DNA from: Puffinus mauretanicus
Lineage: Eukaryota; Chordata; Aves; Procellariiformes; Procellariidae
Direction of reading: 5' to 3'
DNA: 64,000 nt
Assembly: GCA_023333565.1 (NCBI GenBank)
Contig: JAJKFH010003493.1
Location: 1-64,000 of the forward strand
In this document: positions 50,901 to 63,230 of the stretch, in pieces
Position numbering within the stretch: the first letter of the stretch is position 1
Layout: every line of letters starts with the position of its first letter
Notes under the pieces: model-generated
Database searches by the model: none
The model's input: only the letters and a program-made list of their open reading frames with translations
Told to the model about the DNA's origin: nothing
Translations under genes and position numbers: made by a program

Positions 50901-53589
50901 TCTTCACGACGAGCAGCAGTGGACATTTCAGCATTGGTGCAGCTGAAAAACACCCTCTCACCCGCTTCCTCCTCCCCTCCCTCCAACTTCTAAAGATTTC
51001 TTTAGGCTTTCCTGCTTAGGCTGAAGGGAGTGAGAAGCTCGCCCGTGGATATTTCATTGGGCAGAAAGAATGAAAAGGAAAGTGTGCAGGCAATCCCACA
51101 AAACATGTTTAGTGCTGAAGGAGACAGCCACGTTCCTGGTAGGTAAAAAGGAGCACTCAGCGATTTCCAACCTGTGAATAAAGCTCCTGGGCTGGAGAGG
51201 AGAGTCACTGGACGCCTCCAGCCCACCCTCACCTTCATCAGAGAAACGGCCCTCGTGGGAAGAAATGCACGTGGCAACGTGAGAGTCACTGACTGAAGCA
51301 GCCATGGGGAGGTGCGCCAAACAGCTTTCTCGTTCCCCATAAGATGTGGCCGAGGAGGCAATTTACTTTCCAGTTCCCTTTCAGGATGAAGTATGGCTTG
51401 CACTACCACTGCCTAGGCTGTACTTATTCTGTAAATAAAGTTTTTCTGTCTTCCATGTGGCTACTTTTGCCCTGAAGTCACTCTTTAAAATAAGCCTCAG
51501 AAACAGAGGCAATGTTCTTCTAGCAGGTGAGCACAGCTGAGCGCCTGCACAGCAGATACCTGTTAGTATTAAACACTCAGCCTTGGTGTGAGGAAAACTT
51601 TCTCCTGTATTTCACCTCCTAACACATGGGTGGTTGTGCTGCTGACAAGAGAGCCGTCCTGTCTCTCCGACTCTTTCCTTCCATTTGGTGAAGACGCGGA
51701 GGAGGCAGACTTTGCTGCAAAGCCTTTCCGCTCCCTCTGTGCTCAGCACAAGAGCCACAGCCTCGGGAAGCCTCTGCAGAAAGGTGCCATAAGAACACAG
51801 AGTCACCCAGCTCTTTTCTTTCTTTATTTTTTTATTGAAAGCTTCATCAAAGAAAACAGAAGTTTAAACCTAACATCCACTGTTCTACAGAAAGCCCCAG
51901 GACTGGGAAAATGGCAGCTATTAGGATTGTGGTACAAATGGAAAACATCAAAAAAAAAATCATAGCAGTACAGATCTTTCAAAGACATTCTGAGACATCA
52001 GCACACAGATGCCCATATAAATAAGATTCATAATTTAATGTATCACAGAGGTTCTGTATTCTACATTTTGGCTACAGTGAGGTCTGTAAAGGCTTTAAAG
52101 AACCTCTGTCCCATTTATGTGATGCGTGTTTTCTTGATAGGAAGTTCATCTGCTTTCAAAGCTGCTTTGATTTTTCTTACAGACAGAATCTGTTCATTCT
52201 CCTTTAAAAAGGAAAACAATTAAAAATTCCTATATGAACTCTGTACGCTTCCTGGTTTTACATAAAATTGTTTTGCCTCCAAAAGATAGTAGAATTTTCT
52301 TCCACTCTGGGATACAGCATATTTAATAATACTTTAGTTACATAAACATCATGTTCTCTTCTCTAGGCTGTATTTTTGGGCTTTTAAAAATATAACTGAC
52401 TGTTATATTTTTCCAATCATTTCCAATAATTCATAAAATTATTATCCAAGAGAAAGACACTTAAAGGCAGAAAATTAATGTTGGGCAGATATTCTCTTAA
52501 GGACAACAGATCCAGATCTTGGAAGGTGCTTACACCTTGCAGGCTTTGGTCCTACAAGGAAAAACGGATTTGTGAACCTGTCAAAGGCTGACATTTTTCA
52601 CTTCATTACACATTTTTCTTAAGGTGAAAGAACTCAGCTGTCACTGTTGGGGAATTAACAACTGAACTGAACAACTGAAATGAACACAAGAACTTTTCTC
52701 ATCATGGAAAGCTAAACCAACACCGGGACTTTTTTTTTTTACAGCTTTTCTGTCATAATTTTCTGTTTAATTTTAACAAAGAGCATGTTAATAAAGGGGA
52801 GAAGAAAGGGTCTCTTCTGCCTGCTTTGAGGCACAAAGGTGAATAAATCTCTGGGGTACATACAGCGCTCTAGCCTATTTGGGTGACAGGAGCAATATAG
52901 AAAAAGTCGGTGCTCTTTTTGAGGGGAAAATAACTCTCCTTACACTGCATCTTTGCTGCTTGCTGAGATTCTAGAAATTCTAGAAAAAAACTGATGGAGA
53001 GGAGAAGTCTTCTGCTCACTCAGCCCTCCTTCTGAGAAAGTGTGCGTGCATGATTGTGTGTATGCGTATTAGAAATGAAAGGAATCATCGTTACTAGAGT
53101 CAATTGTCATTAAACAGAAAAGACCAATACACCAAATGTCAGCGTTTTTGTTGTTTTCTGTTTTGCATTTCCATCACACCGAGACTTTTCTTAGTTCACG
53201 TGGGCTACTGAGAAAGACCAGGAAAATCCCTTACCCCAGGGCCCTTCTTTTATATCTGGACCAATTTCATGTTAAATAAAGTTTTGAAAGGAAATGTTGA
53301 CCATGTGTGTATCAAACATTGCTATCTTCAACTACCACATTTGGTCTCATCACTAGAAATGGATTGATTCATTACTTTAAGCACATTATCACTCTTTAGC
53401 ATGACTCTTGCTATAGGTGGAGTTCAGCGAGTCTGTCTAAACCTGTTTTGCTCATGTCAACCTCAGCATTAAAATGAAGTGGCATGGGGAGCACCATCAA
53501 GCTTAAAATCATGAAGCATGGCAATTTGTTAAACACTTAATATCAGTCTCATCCTTCAGTACCATAAACAACATAATATAGATCCAAAT
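38946..53589. other. Non-coding DNA, no gene seen
   Basis: Long stretch without a supported gene. Visible details are a TA/CA microsatellite (41096-41122), a CTCF-like word (41151-41161), T18 (46011-46028), T14 (47214-47227), an 8-bp perfect hairpin (49162-49180) and a + strand AATAAA in good context near 51436. It would lie downstream of RBMS3 if that gene ends near 53.6 kb. Confidence 0.55.
49162..49180. repeat. Perfect 8-bp inverted repeat
   Basis: TGTGGGAT (49162-49169) and ATCCCACA (49173-49180) are exact reverse complements separated by TAG. Short palindromes of this size may be transcription-factor sites or chance. Confidence 0.6.
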
Positions 53590-54489
53590 ACTATGACATA
53601 TTAAAAATAAACTTTATTACAATGCAGGCTTCCTCAAATTTGCTGAGTTTTGGTATACATACATACATAAATAATACCCTTCGTTTGATTTTTACTTGAG
53701 TAAAAATCCATTCAAATGCTTCAGCCCATTGCCTGTTGAAACTTTAAGCCCTCACTTCTCTAACCACCAGCCTTTATCTTCCAAGCTGGGCACGCATCCG
53801 TAGCAGAAGATGATACAATGTGATGCAATTGCTCTCAAATATGCCTCATTCTGCATTAGGGTGGATTTCTTCACCAACACGACCAAAGCAGTCTCTTGGT
53901 AAACAGAACTATACAAGTAAGCACAAGCTAAGGACATTTCAAGAGTCCGTTTCACTGAAGGCAATAAGAGGACATTCACAATTCGAGGCCTGACTGTCAC
54001 AGGTGCAAAGTGCTTACAAAACCAGCAGTAGAGCCAGATAGGAAGAAGAGTCCCTCAGCAATCTCACCGGGAACAGTGAGACTTTTCAGTGCCCTGATCT
54101 ACGCTCGGGTCAGCACCTGCAAATCTCATACTCTCTTCAGTTGCACTCTATCCATTTTTTTTTCCTCAATGCTAAGCGACGAGCCCAGGTATTCAGAATT
54201 TTCTAGCCATAATTCATATTTTTCTGACACCCCTTCTGTATTTACCTTTCAAGGTGAAAACAAAAATACCAAACCTGAACATCCAGATTTGACTATTTAC
54301 AAGAATTCAGGTGTGATGGAAAGTACATACGCAGTTCAGCTTATGGATTTGATGTTACTTCTAGACCTCTGGGCCAGGCACCATTGCCTTAGACTTCTAG
54401 AGTTTTTTCTGCAACCTTTCAGGAACCCTCCTGATATTTAAAGCTAAATTGGTAAGACAGACATAGGTACTGACTTTACAAGTTCAGGT
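53590..54489 (-). other. Candidate RBMS3 terminal exon / 3' UTR
   Basis: On the - strand a very strong pyrimidine tract (complement of 54493-54517) ends in AAG at 54490-54491. The sequence after it starts ACCTGAACTTG, which would complete the split AA| codon of the upstream exon as Lys and continue with Pro. The frame closes 14 codons later (TAG), and the stretch ends at the poly(A) candidate 53613-53618, giving an exon of about 900 bases. The RBMS3 C-terminus I remember ends Lys-Pro. Another acceptor at 59391 also gives Lys-Pro and a short tail. Neither is proven. Confidence 0.25.
53613..53618 (-). promoter_or_regulatory. Poly(A) signal candidate, RBMS3 3' end
   Basis: On the - strand AATAAA reads in the context GTAATAAAGTTTATTTTTAA, followed by T/G-rich sequence, a typical vertebrate 3' end. 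It lies 8.3 kb beyond the RBMS3 exon at 61948-62075, at the end of a long AT-rich stretch with 3' UTR character. Assignment to RBMS3 is inferred; other - strand AATAAA words exist (near 57300 and 61133). Confidence 0.35.
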
Positions 54490-57400
54490 CTTCAAAAAAG
54501 AAAAAAAAAAAAGAAAACAGAAACTCAAACAGATAATAATAATAAATCTTCCAAAAAATCTTATTAGCCAGAACATAAAGTAAACCAGTTTTAGATATCA
54601 GAGGCCACCAAGTATTCCTGTCCTATGACAACACCCATGCAGCAAGTGTGTTGCTCTTCCACTGTTCTCTTTTATCTCATCTTTAACTTTTACAAATAAG
54701 TTACCACTTTCTGAGCATCTTGTATGTTCCAAACAAGTTTTTTTTCTTACCTTATGATCTATGACTGTTTATACTCAAGGCTCGCATTGTTTATAATTCA
54801 TAGACTTTCAAGTACCAGTTCACTGGTTTTTTTGGGGATCAGTAAGATGATCAATTGTATTTAAGGGATCCATTTTCTTTCCTCTTCTTCTTCCTCTACT
54901 TCTTTGCTTTGTTTCTTTTGATTTCAAATACTATTAAACATTATAGCATGGAAAAAAAAGGGAACAATTCTAATACAGAATGCACTTGAAACACTTGAAA
55001 GTGACAGGCATCGTGATATCATGTTGCCTGTCTGGCTTAATAAAAAACACTGAGATTGTTTAACTTTGCTGAAAAAAATAAGAAAAATGTTTCTGAATGT
55101 ATAAATAAAGCAGCAGAGTTCTGAATAGAAACAAGAAGGTACCTCAGCATATTCATCAGCCACATGGTAGCTACCTTGTAGCCTCATTGTTGATAGTAAA
55201 TGAGACTTTTTGTGTGTCACATTAGAACTAACACAGAAACAAATGTGTTTATTTCATATTTAACTGACTTGTGCCTCGGGTTATCTCTATTTGTACAAAG
55301 AATTCAGAGAGAGACAGAAAGAGAGTACGTGTAGAAAGGAAGAAAATAAGGCTAGATCGATTTTTTTCCCTCATATGCCCTCCAAAGAAAGAGGGAACCT
55401 TTATCCAAGGACAAAATTCAAGTGCCACTCTCAAAAAGCAACAAGTAATGAGACAGCGTGTGAAACAGAAAGAGATGGTTTTTTTCTGAATTGAAAACGT
55501 TGTGGATGTTGTTGTTCTTTTACTTTGGCATCATCTGGTTTTCAGAAGTGTCGAATAACAACAACTACTCTGGAGAAAGCAGAAGTTTTGCCACTTCTGA
55601 AAATCAGGCCCTCTTCCTATGGTGAAGAACCACGCGAACTCCCATTTTTCTCTTTTCTATGTTGCATATCTAGCAGCCATTTACTTGGGAACTCCCCCCC
55701 CCCGCCCCCCCACTATGTTAAAAAATACGATCTTGTTTTATCAATTTAAAAAAATAATCGTGTTCTTTTCCCCAAAAAATTCAGGTTAGGGAAACACAGA
55801 TCTCTTTTTAGAATTGGGCAGCTGAATCAGATTGATCCAACATATATGTTTTAATTTCATTATTTTTATTGGATACCCTGTCTCTAATGCACCACAATAA
55901 ATGTGATGAAGCTTTCCCTCTCTTCTGGATGGAGGAAAGTTCAAAAACATTTGATTTGATTTTTACATATAGATATATGTGTATGTATGTATATATTTAA
56001 ATGCTGCTTCCCTTCTGCCTCCTTATGGAAAAAAATAATCTTTTGACTTGCTTCTCACCTTTTTTGTTTGTTTGTTTGGAAAAAAGTAAGGGCCATAATC
56101 AAGATTTCTCTATGGAAAATAAGTGTCATTTCTAAAACAGGTTTCAGTGGATTCAATTTAGTTCGTGTCTTTTTTTGCCTAATCATACTAATTAGTGATT
56201 GTCAGCCAACATATTAAGACAACAGAAATCACAGCAGAGAAGAATAATTTTTAACTTCCTGCCTGCATGACAATACTAAGTCATTTTCAACATTTCTGCG
56301 CATATGGGAGAGCTAAAATGAGAACAAAGATCAAGTTTGCTTTCTCTTGCATCTAACCAGCAATTCAAACGCATCACTGAAAAACAAATGCAGAATTAAG
56401 GTGGCTATGCATGCTGGACGATGACAAAGACTGAGGTGAAGAAATGAATCTGCGGTATGTCGGAATTCAGAAGGAAGACTGTTGTTTCAGTAGAAATACC
56501 AAAGATCAGGCAATTTAACAGAAAAACTCATCAAAATTAAAGCCCACCTGGACAGATTAGTTGGTAACCCACTCCCCCTTGCTTTGGGATGTTCTCCAAA
56601 GCACACCATCAACAAGCTTCTAATACCAACTATTCTGAAATTTCCACTATACACATATGCAGTATGTAAAACACCAGTGGAAGATAGTTTAAACAAACAA
56701 GAAAGTAAGAACTGGTCCGGCCATGTAGGTCAAATAAAGATAAAAAAAGAAAAAAACCTCTATCTTCTGGACTGCGTTAGGGTGTCACTTCATCTTTGGT
56801 ATAAAATAGGCCATCCATAGGCTGCATTTGTTCACAACTAGGAAAGACTACAGAAATTGTCAACAATTTCTTCTATCTATTGCTTTTTTTGCACTTTTTT
56901 GACCATAAGCTCCTATCTACTTAAGTTTTTTTTTAATGCTCTTAAGCTAGGTTTTTGCAATGTGACAAGCAAAGCAGACTAAAAACTTCTTAAAGCTCAT
57001 AAAAAAGACTGCAGATAAAAAGCACTAATGCTTTTGCTAGCGATCACGCTTTGTAAATAAAAAAATCTGCATTCTGCAAGAAAAAAACCCTGCATTCTCT
57101 ATAATGCAGCAAGTTTTTTTCTCAATTCAATAACTTTACTGTAAAATGCTTTAGCCTTCTAGAATTTTTTCTGTCAACACTTAAGACAAAGTTCATAAAA
57201 GTCCCAGCATTTTTCCAATCCTTTCAGTTGCCACAGTTCCTTTATCATCAACTTTTCTTCAAAAGAAGAAAATCATTTTCTTTTAAACTGTACAGTTTAT
57301 TTTTTGTTCACCCCAAAAACTCAGTCTATTAAACTTCTGCACCAGCACCGGTGTGAGCAGTTTCAATTCATTCTCGGGTTTTCTAACAAGACGTTGACAG

Positions 57401-60400
57401 CTTGCCTTGAGAGCCTTTGACGTCCTTAAAATTAAGGCAATTAAGATTCAAGATAAACCTTACCTAAACATTTCTTTAAAAAAACAAAAAAACAAAAAAC
57501 CAAAAAACACTCTAGATTTAAAACAAGAAAAAAATAAAATGAGAGAAAAAGAGTAGCTTAATTTTTGAGGAAGACAATTGGTTTTCATCTCAACTTGCTC
57601 CCTCTTGACATCATCAGTTTTTCTGTTAAAAAAAAAATAATCTAGCTACACCTCCAGGTAAATTCTGAATTCAAATGTTCGTCCAGATGAAATGTCAACC
57701 CAGCGTTTTTCCTCTGGGTTTTTTCTTTATTTAAAAAGAAAAAATTATAGCAAAAATAAAATTGTCAGACTACATGACGGAACCATTTGCACAGCACATA
57801 AAAACACTGTTTTGTTTTCGTTGGGAAAGGTAGGAAAAAAAAAGCATTCATTTGACGCCTGTGCAAACTGGAAGCCAACTTCTTGTTCAGCGAAGTTTCT
57901 CCATTCAAGGCAAAGATTTCAGACCGACATTCTTCAGTCCTGTTTATTGTCTGTAAAAACAATTGAATTAAAGTGGTCATTAAGTCAAAACAACTTTGAA
58001 ATAGGCTCCTCTCCTTTTTTTCCACCCAATTCCCTTTAAAAGTTATCCAAGCTAAACTAACTTTGCAGCTGTTTAAATATGATACCACCACTAAGCTGAA
58101 AATAGTCAGGCAGAAATAGGGAACTCCTGCTTTGGGGACGTTAACACATCCTAAGCAGATGAATTTACTCTTGTTAATGCCATGCTTAATGGGCAGTCTA
58201 ACTACACTGAAATGAGATGAATGCGTGGCTTAACACTATGTAAATATTTCAAGAGTAATGCAATAAGAGAGTGAATATTTTCATAATAGTAAGTGGCACT
58301 GTTTATTTTGGATACTAATAATAAAATGAAGGATAAAATTACAATAAAAGGATACATCCAATTTGCTAAAAAGAACACATTTTCTGATGGCAAGAACAGT
58401 TAAGACTGTGGAGCAGTCTCCTTAATGAGCTGGTTATGGCTAACTTAGTAGAAATATTAAAGATAATATTAATTAGAAAAATACAATTTTTGATCATATA
58501 GTGTCAAATCTTTCTAAATTTAGGACAGAGAATAAGCTAAATTATCAACAATTTTCTTACGGAAGATAACTCTTGTTTTGTGTTTTTGAGGTTTCATGTC
58601 ATTTAAAGATATGCCACATCAAACTTATCTTAGCAAGACTCTATGAGATCTTTAGGGAAATGTAGAACCTACATACAAACGCTGTTTCATGTCTAGGGGT
58701 ATCAGTAATGGTTAGCTATTGCTTCTCCTACAATCCTCAAAACTTGCATGGAAAAAATCCTTTTCCAACCGAAGTTCAACACAAGAAAATCCAGCACCTT
58801 TCCTTTTGCAAGCATTAACACATTTGCCTTGCTTAGTTTTAAATTAATTTTAATATTAGGAGTTAAATTGTGAAGAATGTTGATGACATAACATTTGCCA
58901 CAGAACTATTTCTCTGGGATGGTAAACATAAAACTAACTTCAATATTAAATATTAAATTTACGAAAGGACTTTTTTATCGCGTGAAGCCTGAAAATTAGT
59001 ATTTTGAATGATTTATGTGGAAAGCAAGAATTAATTATTTTCTTAGGGTTTTATATGCATAAATTCTGGTAGGAGTACTCAAGTTGGATGCTCACCTCCT
59101 GAGGTTTTACTGCCCTTCTGGGTCGAGTGGCCACCGTATGTGTGAAAGACCAATTCCACTGAAAGGTGACAGCACATACTCTCTAATCTAACCTGGCATT
59201 GAGTTTGCCCACAAAAGCCTCCAGAAAAATGTAATTCTTTCCACATTTAAAATCAGAATACATGGTCCTGCAGAGTTTTGCTTAGAGGTAAGAGAGTACA
59301 CTTTTCAGGGGGAAGGATCTCAATTTATCTCCACTTCATAGATTTCACACTTTGATGAGCAAAGATTTACAAGGAAAAAGGGAGTATGGGTCTAAAATAA
59401 GGTGATTTCCTCACAAAGTCAAGTCCTCTGCTCAGAAACCAAGGGCTGTTTCTCCTATATTTCTACACAACAGGTAGCCAGGTTTTTGACATGAATTTAT
59501 CATTTCTGAACATCTATGGGTGGGATCCTCAAGTACAGCAGCCAGCATATTAAATAAAAGAACGTGTATGCTGATTAAAAAAGTAGAACTTAAATTTTAA
59601 GTCTCGTGGTTTATTTTTACTTACAAAGAGAGTACAGAGTCCTTATACCACCCAGTTCATTCTGAGTACATTGCCTCTCCTTCGTTGCCTGCAATTTCGT
59701 GATTGTTGCAAAGAAAATAAATACAATGAAATACACTGTTATAACTTTTCTCCTGACTGATCAGCTCCTATGAAATAATTTTATAGTGTCTGCTTTTTTC
59801 TTTGCCTATATCTGACAAAATCATTGTTCAGTCATGTTAATTACTTCCTCTCATCTCGCTTTGAAAACAGCTGTTGTATATTGGGCATGATGCTTGCTAT
59901 TAATAAATGTGCACTTCGAAGACCAGATTAATAAAATTATATTTTAATTGCAAAGTAACTTCATTTGGTTTTATATTAAAGGTTACTGAAATATTCTGGC
60001 AGAAGTTGTTTTTTTAAGACAGAGAGTGTGTATATTTTGGTTTGTTTCTGCAGCTTCCCACACTTAGCATTTCTGCCCGCAACTGGCATATATAAATAGA
60101 GGGCACATTTCAGAAAAGACTGTTGAAATAATCATAATAAAAATCTGTAGTGGATCTGCCTGTGTGATTAAAAAAGAAAGAAATCCCTCTGAATATAAAT
60201 GCCAGTGCCATTAGAAGTGTATCCATCATTGCAACAAGGCAGTAGCTGACAATGAAAGATGAGGGATCTCATTCTCAGAGCAGGTAGGAATTCACCACAC
60301 TGGCAAGAAACACAGCACCCATTTCAAGAAAGAATTGCAATGTAGTTTCCTCCTATGTGGGAAAAATGCCAGAATCCGCTGCTCACAGGTACCTTATGAG

Positions 60401-61525
60401 GGCTTCTGAACCTAAGACCTTCTGCTTTGAGACTTAAGTGAAAGGGAACTGGAACACGGGAACCGTCAGATCCAAACTCCTACAGAACACAGTCACCAAA
60501 GCAAGCCAACAGGACAGTACAGCCACATATATTTCTCTCTTCGCCCATTATATTCTATAAATATTTTGCCATCATTTATTTACAGATACTAGAGAGACTG
60601 ATGGCTAGAAGGGATACACATGCATAGACTGTGTCTCCGATTGGGTACATCAACAAAGAGCTTGTGATCAACTGCTTTTCTAATACGTACATATAGACAA
60701 ATACGGGCATGACATAAGAAATATTGAGGTCTTATGTTTTATGGCGGTCAAAAAGGGACATTGTGTGATCTGAAACCATTTGTTACTCACATGTTAGACA
60801 AATAAATGCATCTTCCACTTCCAGAGGTCAAAAATGGAGTAAAGCAATTGACAGATTCTAATCTTTCCTATACCAGCTCATATCTTATGCCTCTGTAAGT
60901 ACTATGTCATGATGCATTGACTGACATATCTAACATATTTCTTGTCTGACTATTTGTCTACTTCCTTCCCCAAGATAAAAAAAGCATAATTCTCTTTTCA
61001 CACTGATGCTAGTGTTCAATATACATGTATTAATCAAGGACTGGGTTTGGGCTCCTTCCTAGAATCTGTCCAACATTGATCGGTCCCGGTGAGTACCCTG
61101 TTGCTAAGTAACCTTTCCTTCGTGAGGACCAGCTTTATTGCAGCAAAGAGAAGGAGTGTTTGAGGATTATTCTGAACATGAAGGGACTCTTTAGGAGTTC
61201 TAGATCCAGCTGTCAGTGTATAAATTTTGAATTTTCCAAAGTATTCCATGGGAAGCAAACAAAGGGAGCAGAGGACAGGTGAAAGACAGAGCAGTGCTTC
61301 TCCCCATCCCTTTCTTATCCCTTCTCCGTCCATTGCCAATTCCTGCCCACTCAGTGTCTGCATGGCACCAGTTTTGCACTATCACAAATACCAACTTGGG
61401 ACAATGTATACTGCTTCACTAGCTACACTTTCAGAAAGAAGCCTTTACAGGTGTACCGTGCCAATATTTTCACCACTGCAAAATTTAAGCCCTCTTTTTA
61501 ACCTCTGATGCCAGATGCTGCTTTA
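54490..61525. other. AT-rich DNA between RBMS3 exon and 3' end
   Basis: The stretch is very AT-rich, with many A and T runs, a C-rich run (55694-55711), a TATG/TATA microsatellite (about 55965-55998) and several - strand AATAAA words (near 55870, 57300, 57728). It is either the last RBMS3 intron or partly a long 3' UTR. Open frames here (for example 57765-58091 on the - strand) show no recognisable protein features. A + strand TATATAAATAG word lies at 60089-60099 without other promoter signs. Confidence 0.5.
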
Positions 61526-61679
61526 GCTCACCATCCCTGGAAGTATTTAAAAGACGTGTTGATGAGGCCCTTAGGGACATGGTGTAGTGGGCATGGTGCG
61601 TTGGATTGACGGTTGGACTCGATGATCTTAAAGGTCTTTTCCAACCTTACTGATTCTATGATTCTATGATTCTATGATG
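61526..61679 (+). mobile_element. CR1 LINE 3' end with octamer tail
   Basis: The sequence runs from CACCATCCCTGGAAGTATTT through GGACATGG, GGTTGGACTCGATGATCTTA and TCTTTTCCAACCTTACTGAT into three ATTCTATG repeats, the hallmark 3' end of avian CR1. It is 5'-truncated, as most copies are, and little diverged, so comparatively young. It lies about 270 bases from the RBMS3 exon, in the intron and opposite to the gene's orientation. Confidence 0.93.
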
Positions 61680-61947
61680 GTTGTTAAGGCCGTTGTTGAG
61701 ATCCTTTTGAGCCCAGAAAAGCAGCAGACAGTTAGAGAGCATATCATTGCAGGCAGGAACTCAAGGACATTTTGCCAAGGTGAGGCCATCAGCCAAAACC
61801 TTTTGCTGATTACACTGCTATATATCCAGAATTCATCTGAACTTAACGAAGCTACTCAGAATTTATATTGCTGAAATGGGGAGCAGAATTTGGCCCACTA
61901 TAATCACGAAACAAAACCTTCTGGTTACAAAGTGTATGCCTACTTAC

Positions 61948-62075
61948 TTAGACTGTTGGTAAGAATATGCAGGCGCATGTTCACTGGATGTTTCCACTGT
62001 CATCTGTTGCTGTTGACCACTGGCTTCCTGTGATGAAGACGCTACTGTCTGTGGAGAAGTATCAGCAACAACACC
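61948..62075 (-). CDS. RBMS3: RBMS3 penultimate/last coding exon (C-terminus)
   Basis: This exon codes the C-terminal tail of RBMS3, a cytoplasmic RNA-binding protein of the MSSP family with two RRM domains that binds A/U-rich single strands. The RRMs themselves lie in earlier exons outside the window. Read on the - strand from 62075 it gives 42 codons plus AA: it starts GVVADTSPQTVA, has a QQQQ run, and ends APAYSYQQS plus a split codon. This matches the vertebrate RBMS3 C-terminus as I know it; RBMS1 has a different ending. The acceptor is good (pyrimidine-rich, CCCTAG before GGT). The donor GTAAGTAG after AA is near perfect and would complete Lys in the next exon. If unspliced, the frame reads AAG TAA, giving the same protein ending in Lys. 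The exon is 128 bases, phase 0 at its start. Confidence 0.93.
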
Positions 62076-62924
62076 CTAGGGAATCAAATGAGAACACGAA
62101 AAACTTACTGATTTTACTCACTGCAGTGAATTACATAAAAGAGCTCAGCACCAGCTCACCACTCCTGTATTTCTCTAGAGGTTGAGAGAGTTTGAGATAG
62201 CAGAACCACATGCTAACACAACAAACTCCATCAGTTTTAGAGAGCTAATCCAGCTTCCTTAGCGTACCAGCCTCTGTAGGACTTCGCTCTCACAGGCTGC
62301 AGTGGAAAATGCCTCCACCTTCGAGGGCAGTTCCCCGCCCGCTCAAAGCCAGAGGCAAAACGTCTGACTTCAGTGGAGTCTGGATTTTACCTCTTGTCTT
62401 TTTTACAACATATGTAAGGCTCTTCTGATTTTCACTTACTTACCCCAACTTCACAGTGAGTTCACATTTATTTTTGTTTGATTTGCAATGCGATAAAAGC
62501 TGAATATAGGCCCACCGCTCTCTGCTTTACTACACATCCAACAGAATTTTAGCGGCCTTAGAAAAATACTGCACTCCTCTACACACTGCTTTTATGCACG
62601 TTCCCTTAAAAAATAAATTTACTTCACACTAAAGACTTTTATCAGTTAAGTCAAAGCGCCAATGAAGTTTTGTTTTATTTATACATTTGCAAAAAATAGA
62701 TAAGTAAACACACAAAAGATGATATGTATGAATTTAACATTATGCACTATTTCTTATCCTATTTAGACAGTCTGAATAATATTATTTTCAAGTATTTTTG
62801 TGCACTTTCAAAGTAAGCTATATTTTCTTTCCTTTACCCTCATGCTTGGTGTGTTGGTCACATGAATAACACTAGCAGGTCTCTTCGGGGAACATGCTTT
62901 ATTACTGTATTGCACACAACAGAG

Positions 62925-62938
62925 CCAGAAGAGGGAGC
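62925..62938 (+). promoter_or_regulatory. CTCF-like motif
   Basis: CCAGAAGAGGGAGC matches the central CTCF recognition word with about two deviations. It lies in the RBMS3 intron. Binding cannot be judged from sequence alone. Confidence 0.3.
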
Positions 62939-63112
62939 ACAAAGCACTTGCTTTGTTTTTATTTGAGTCTGGTGTAAACAACAGGTAGATTATTTTAAAT
63001 TATCTGTTAAAAATATCAGTTTCATTTTTCAGAAATTCTTCTTACAGACTGTCAGTATTATCTTTTTCTGTCTATTTCCTTGTCTTTATCCTTCTCCTTT
63101 TGTCCATCTCAT

Positions 63113-63230
63113 CTTGAGATTGTAAGCTCTCCGGGGCAGAGACTGTATTTTTTGGTCTCTGCTTGTGGAGCATTCAGCATAGTAGGTCCTGGTTCATGAT
63201 GCTACATGAATACAGATAAACATTAACAAT
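63113..63230 (+). mobile_element. Ancient amniote CR1/L3- or MIR-type 3' tail
   Basis: The words TTGAGATTGTAAGCTCTCCG, GGGCAGAGACTGTATTTTTT, GGAGCATTCAGCATAGTAGG and TCCTGGTTCATGATGCTAC follow the 3' tail seen in very old repeats of turtles, crocodilians and mammals. The exact family (L3/CR1-like or a SINE using its tail) cannot be fixed by eye. Confidence 0.55.

Noticed and set aside
53752..54000. - strand frame preceded by an AG that would also give Lys-Pro after the RBMS3 exon
   Set aside because: The pyrimidine tract is weak and the resulting 80-residue tail does not fit the short RBMS3 ending.
57765..58091. 108-codon open frame on the - strand in the RBMS3 3' region
   Set aside because: No recognisable motif, in AT-rich DNA that looks like intron or 3' UTR; no supporting splice or start context.
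60089..60099. TATA-box-like TATATAAATAG on the + strand
   Set aside because: Such words are expected in AT-rich DNA; no exon or CpG island follows.
6121..61000. CRISPR arrays, operons, bacterial-type genes or tRNA/rRNA genes
   Set aside because: Nothing of the kind is visible; the DNA is vertebrate in composition and repeat content.
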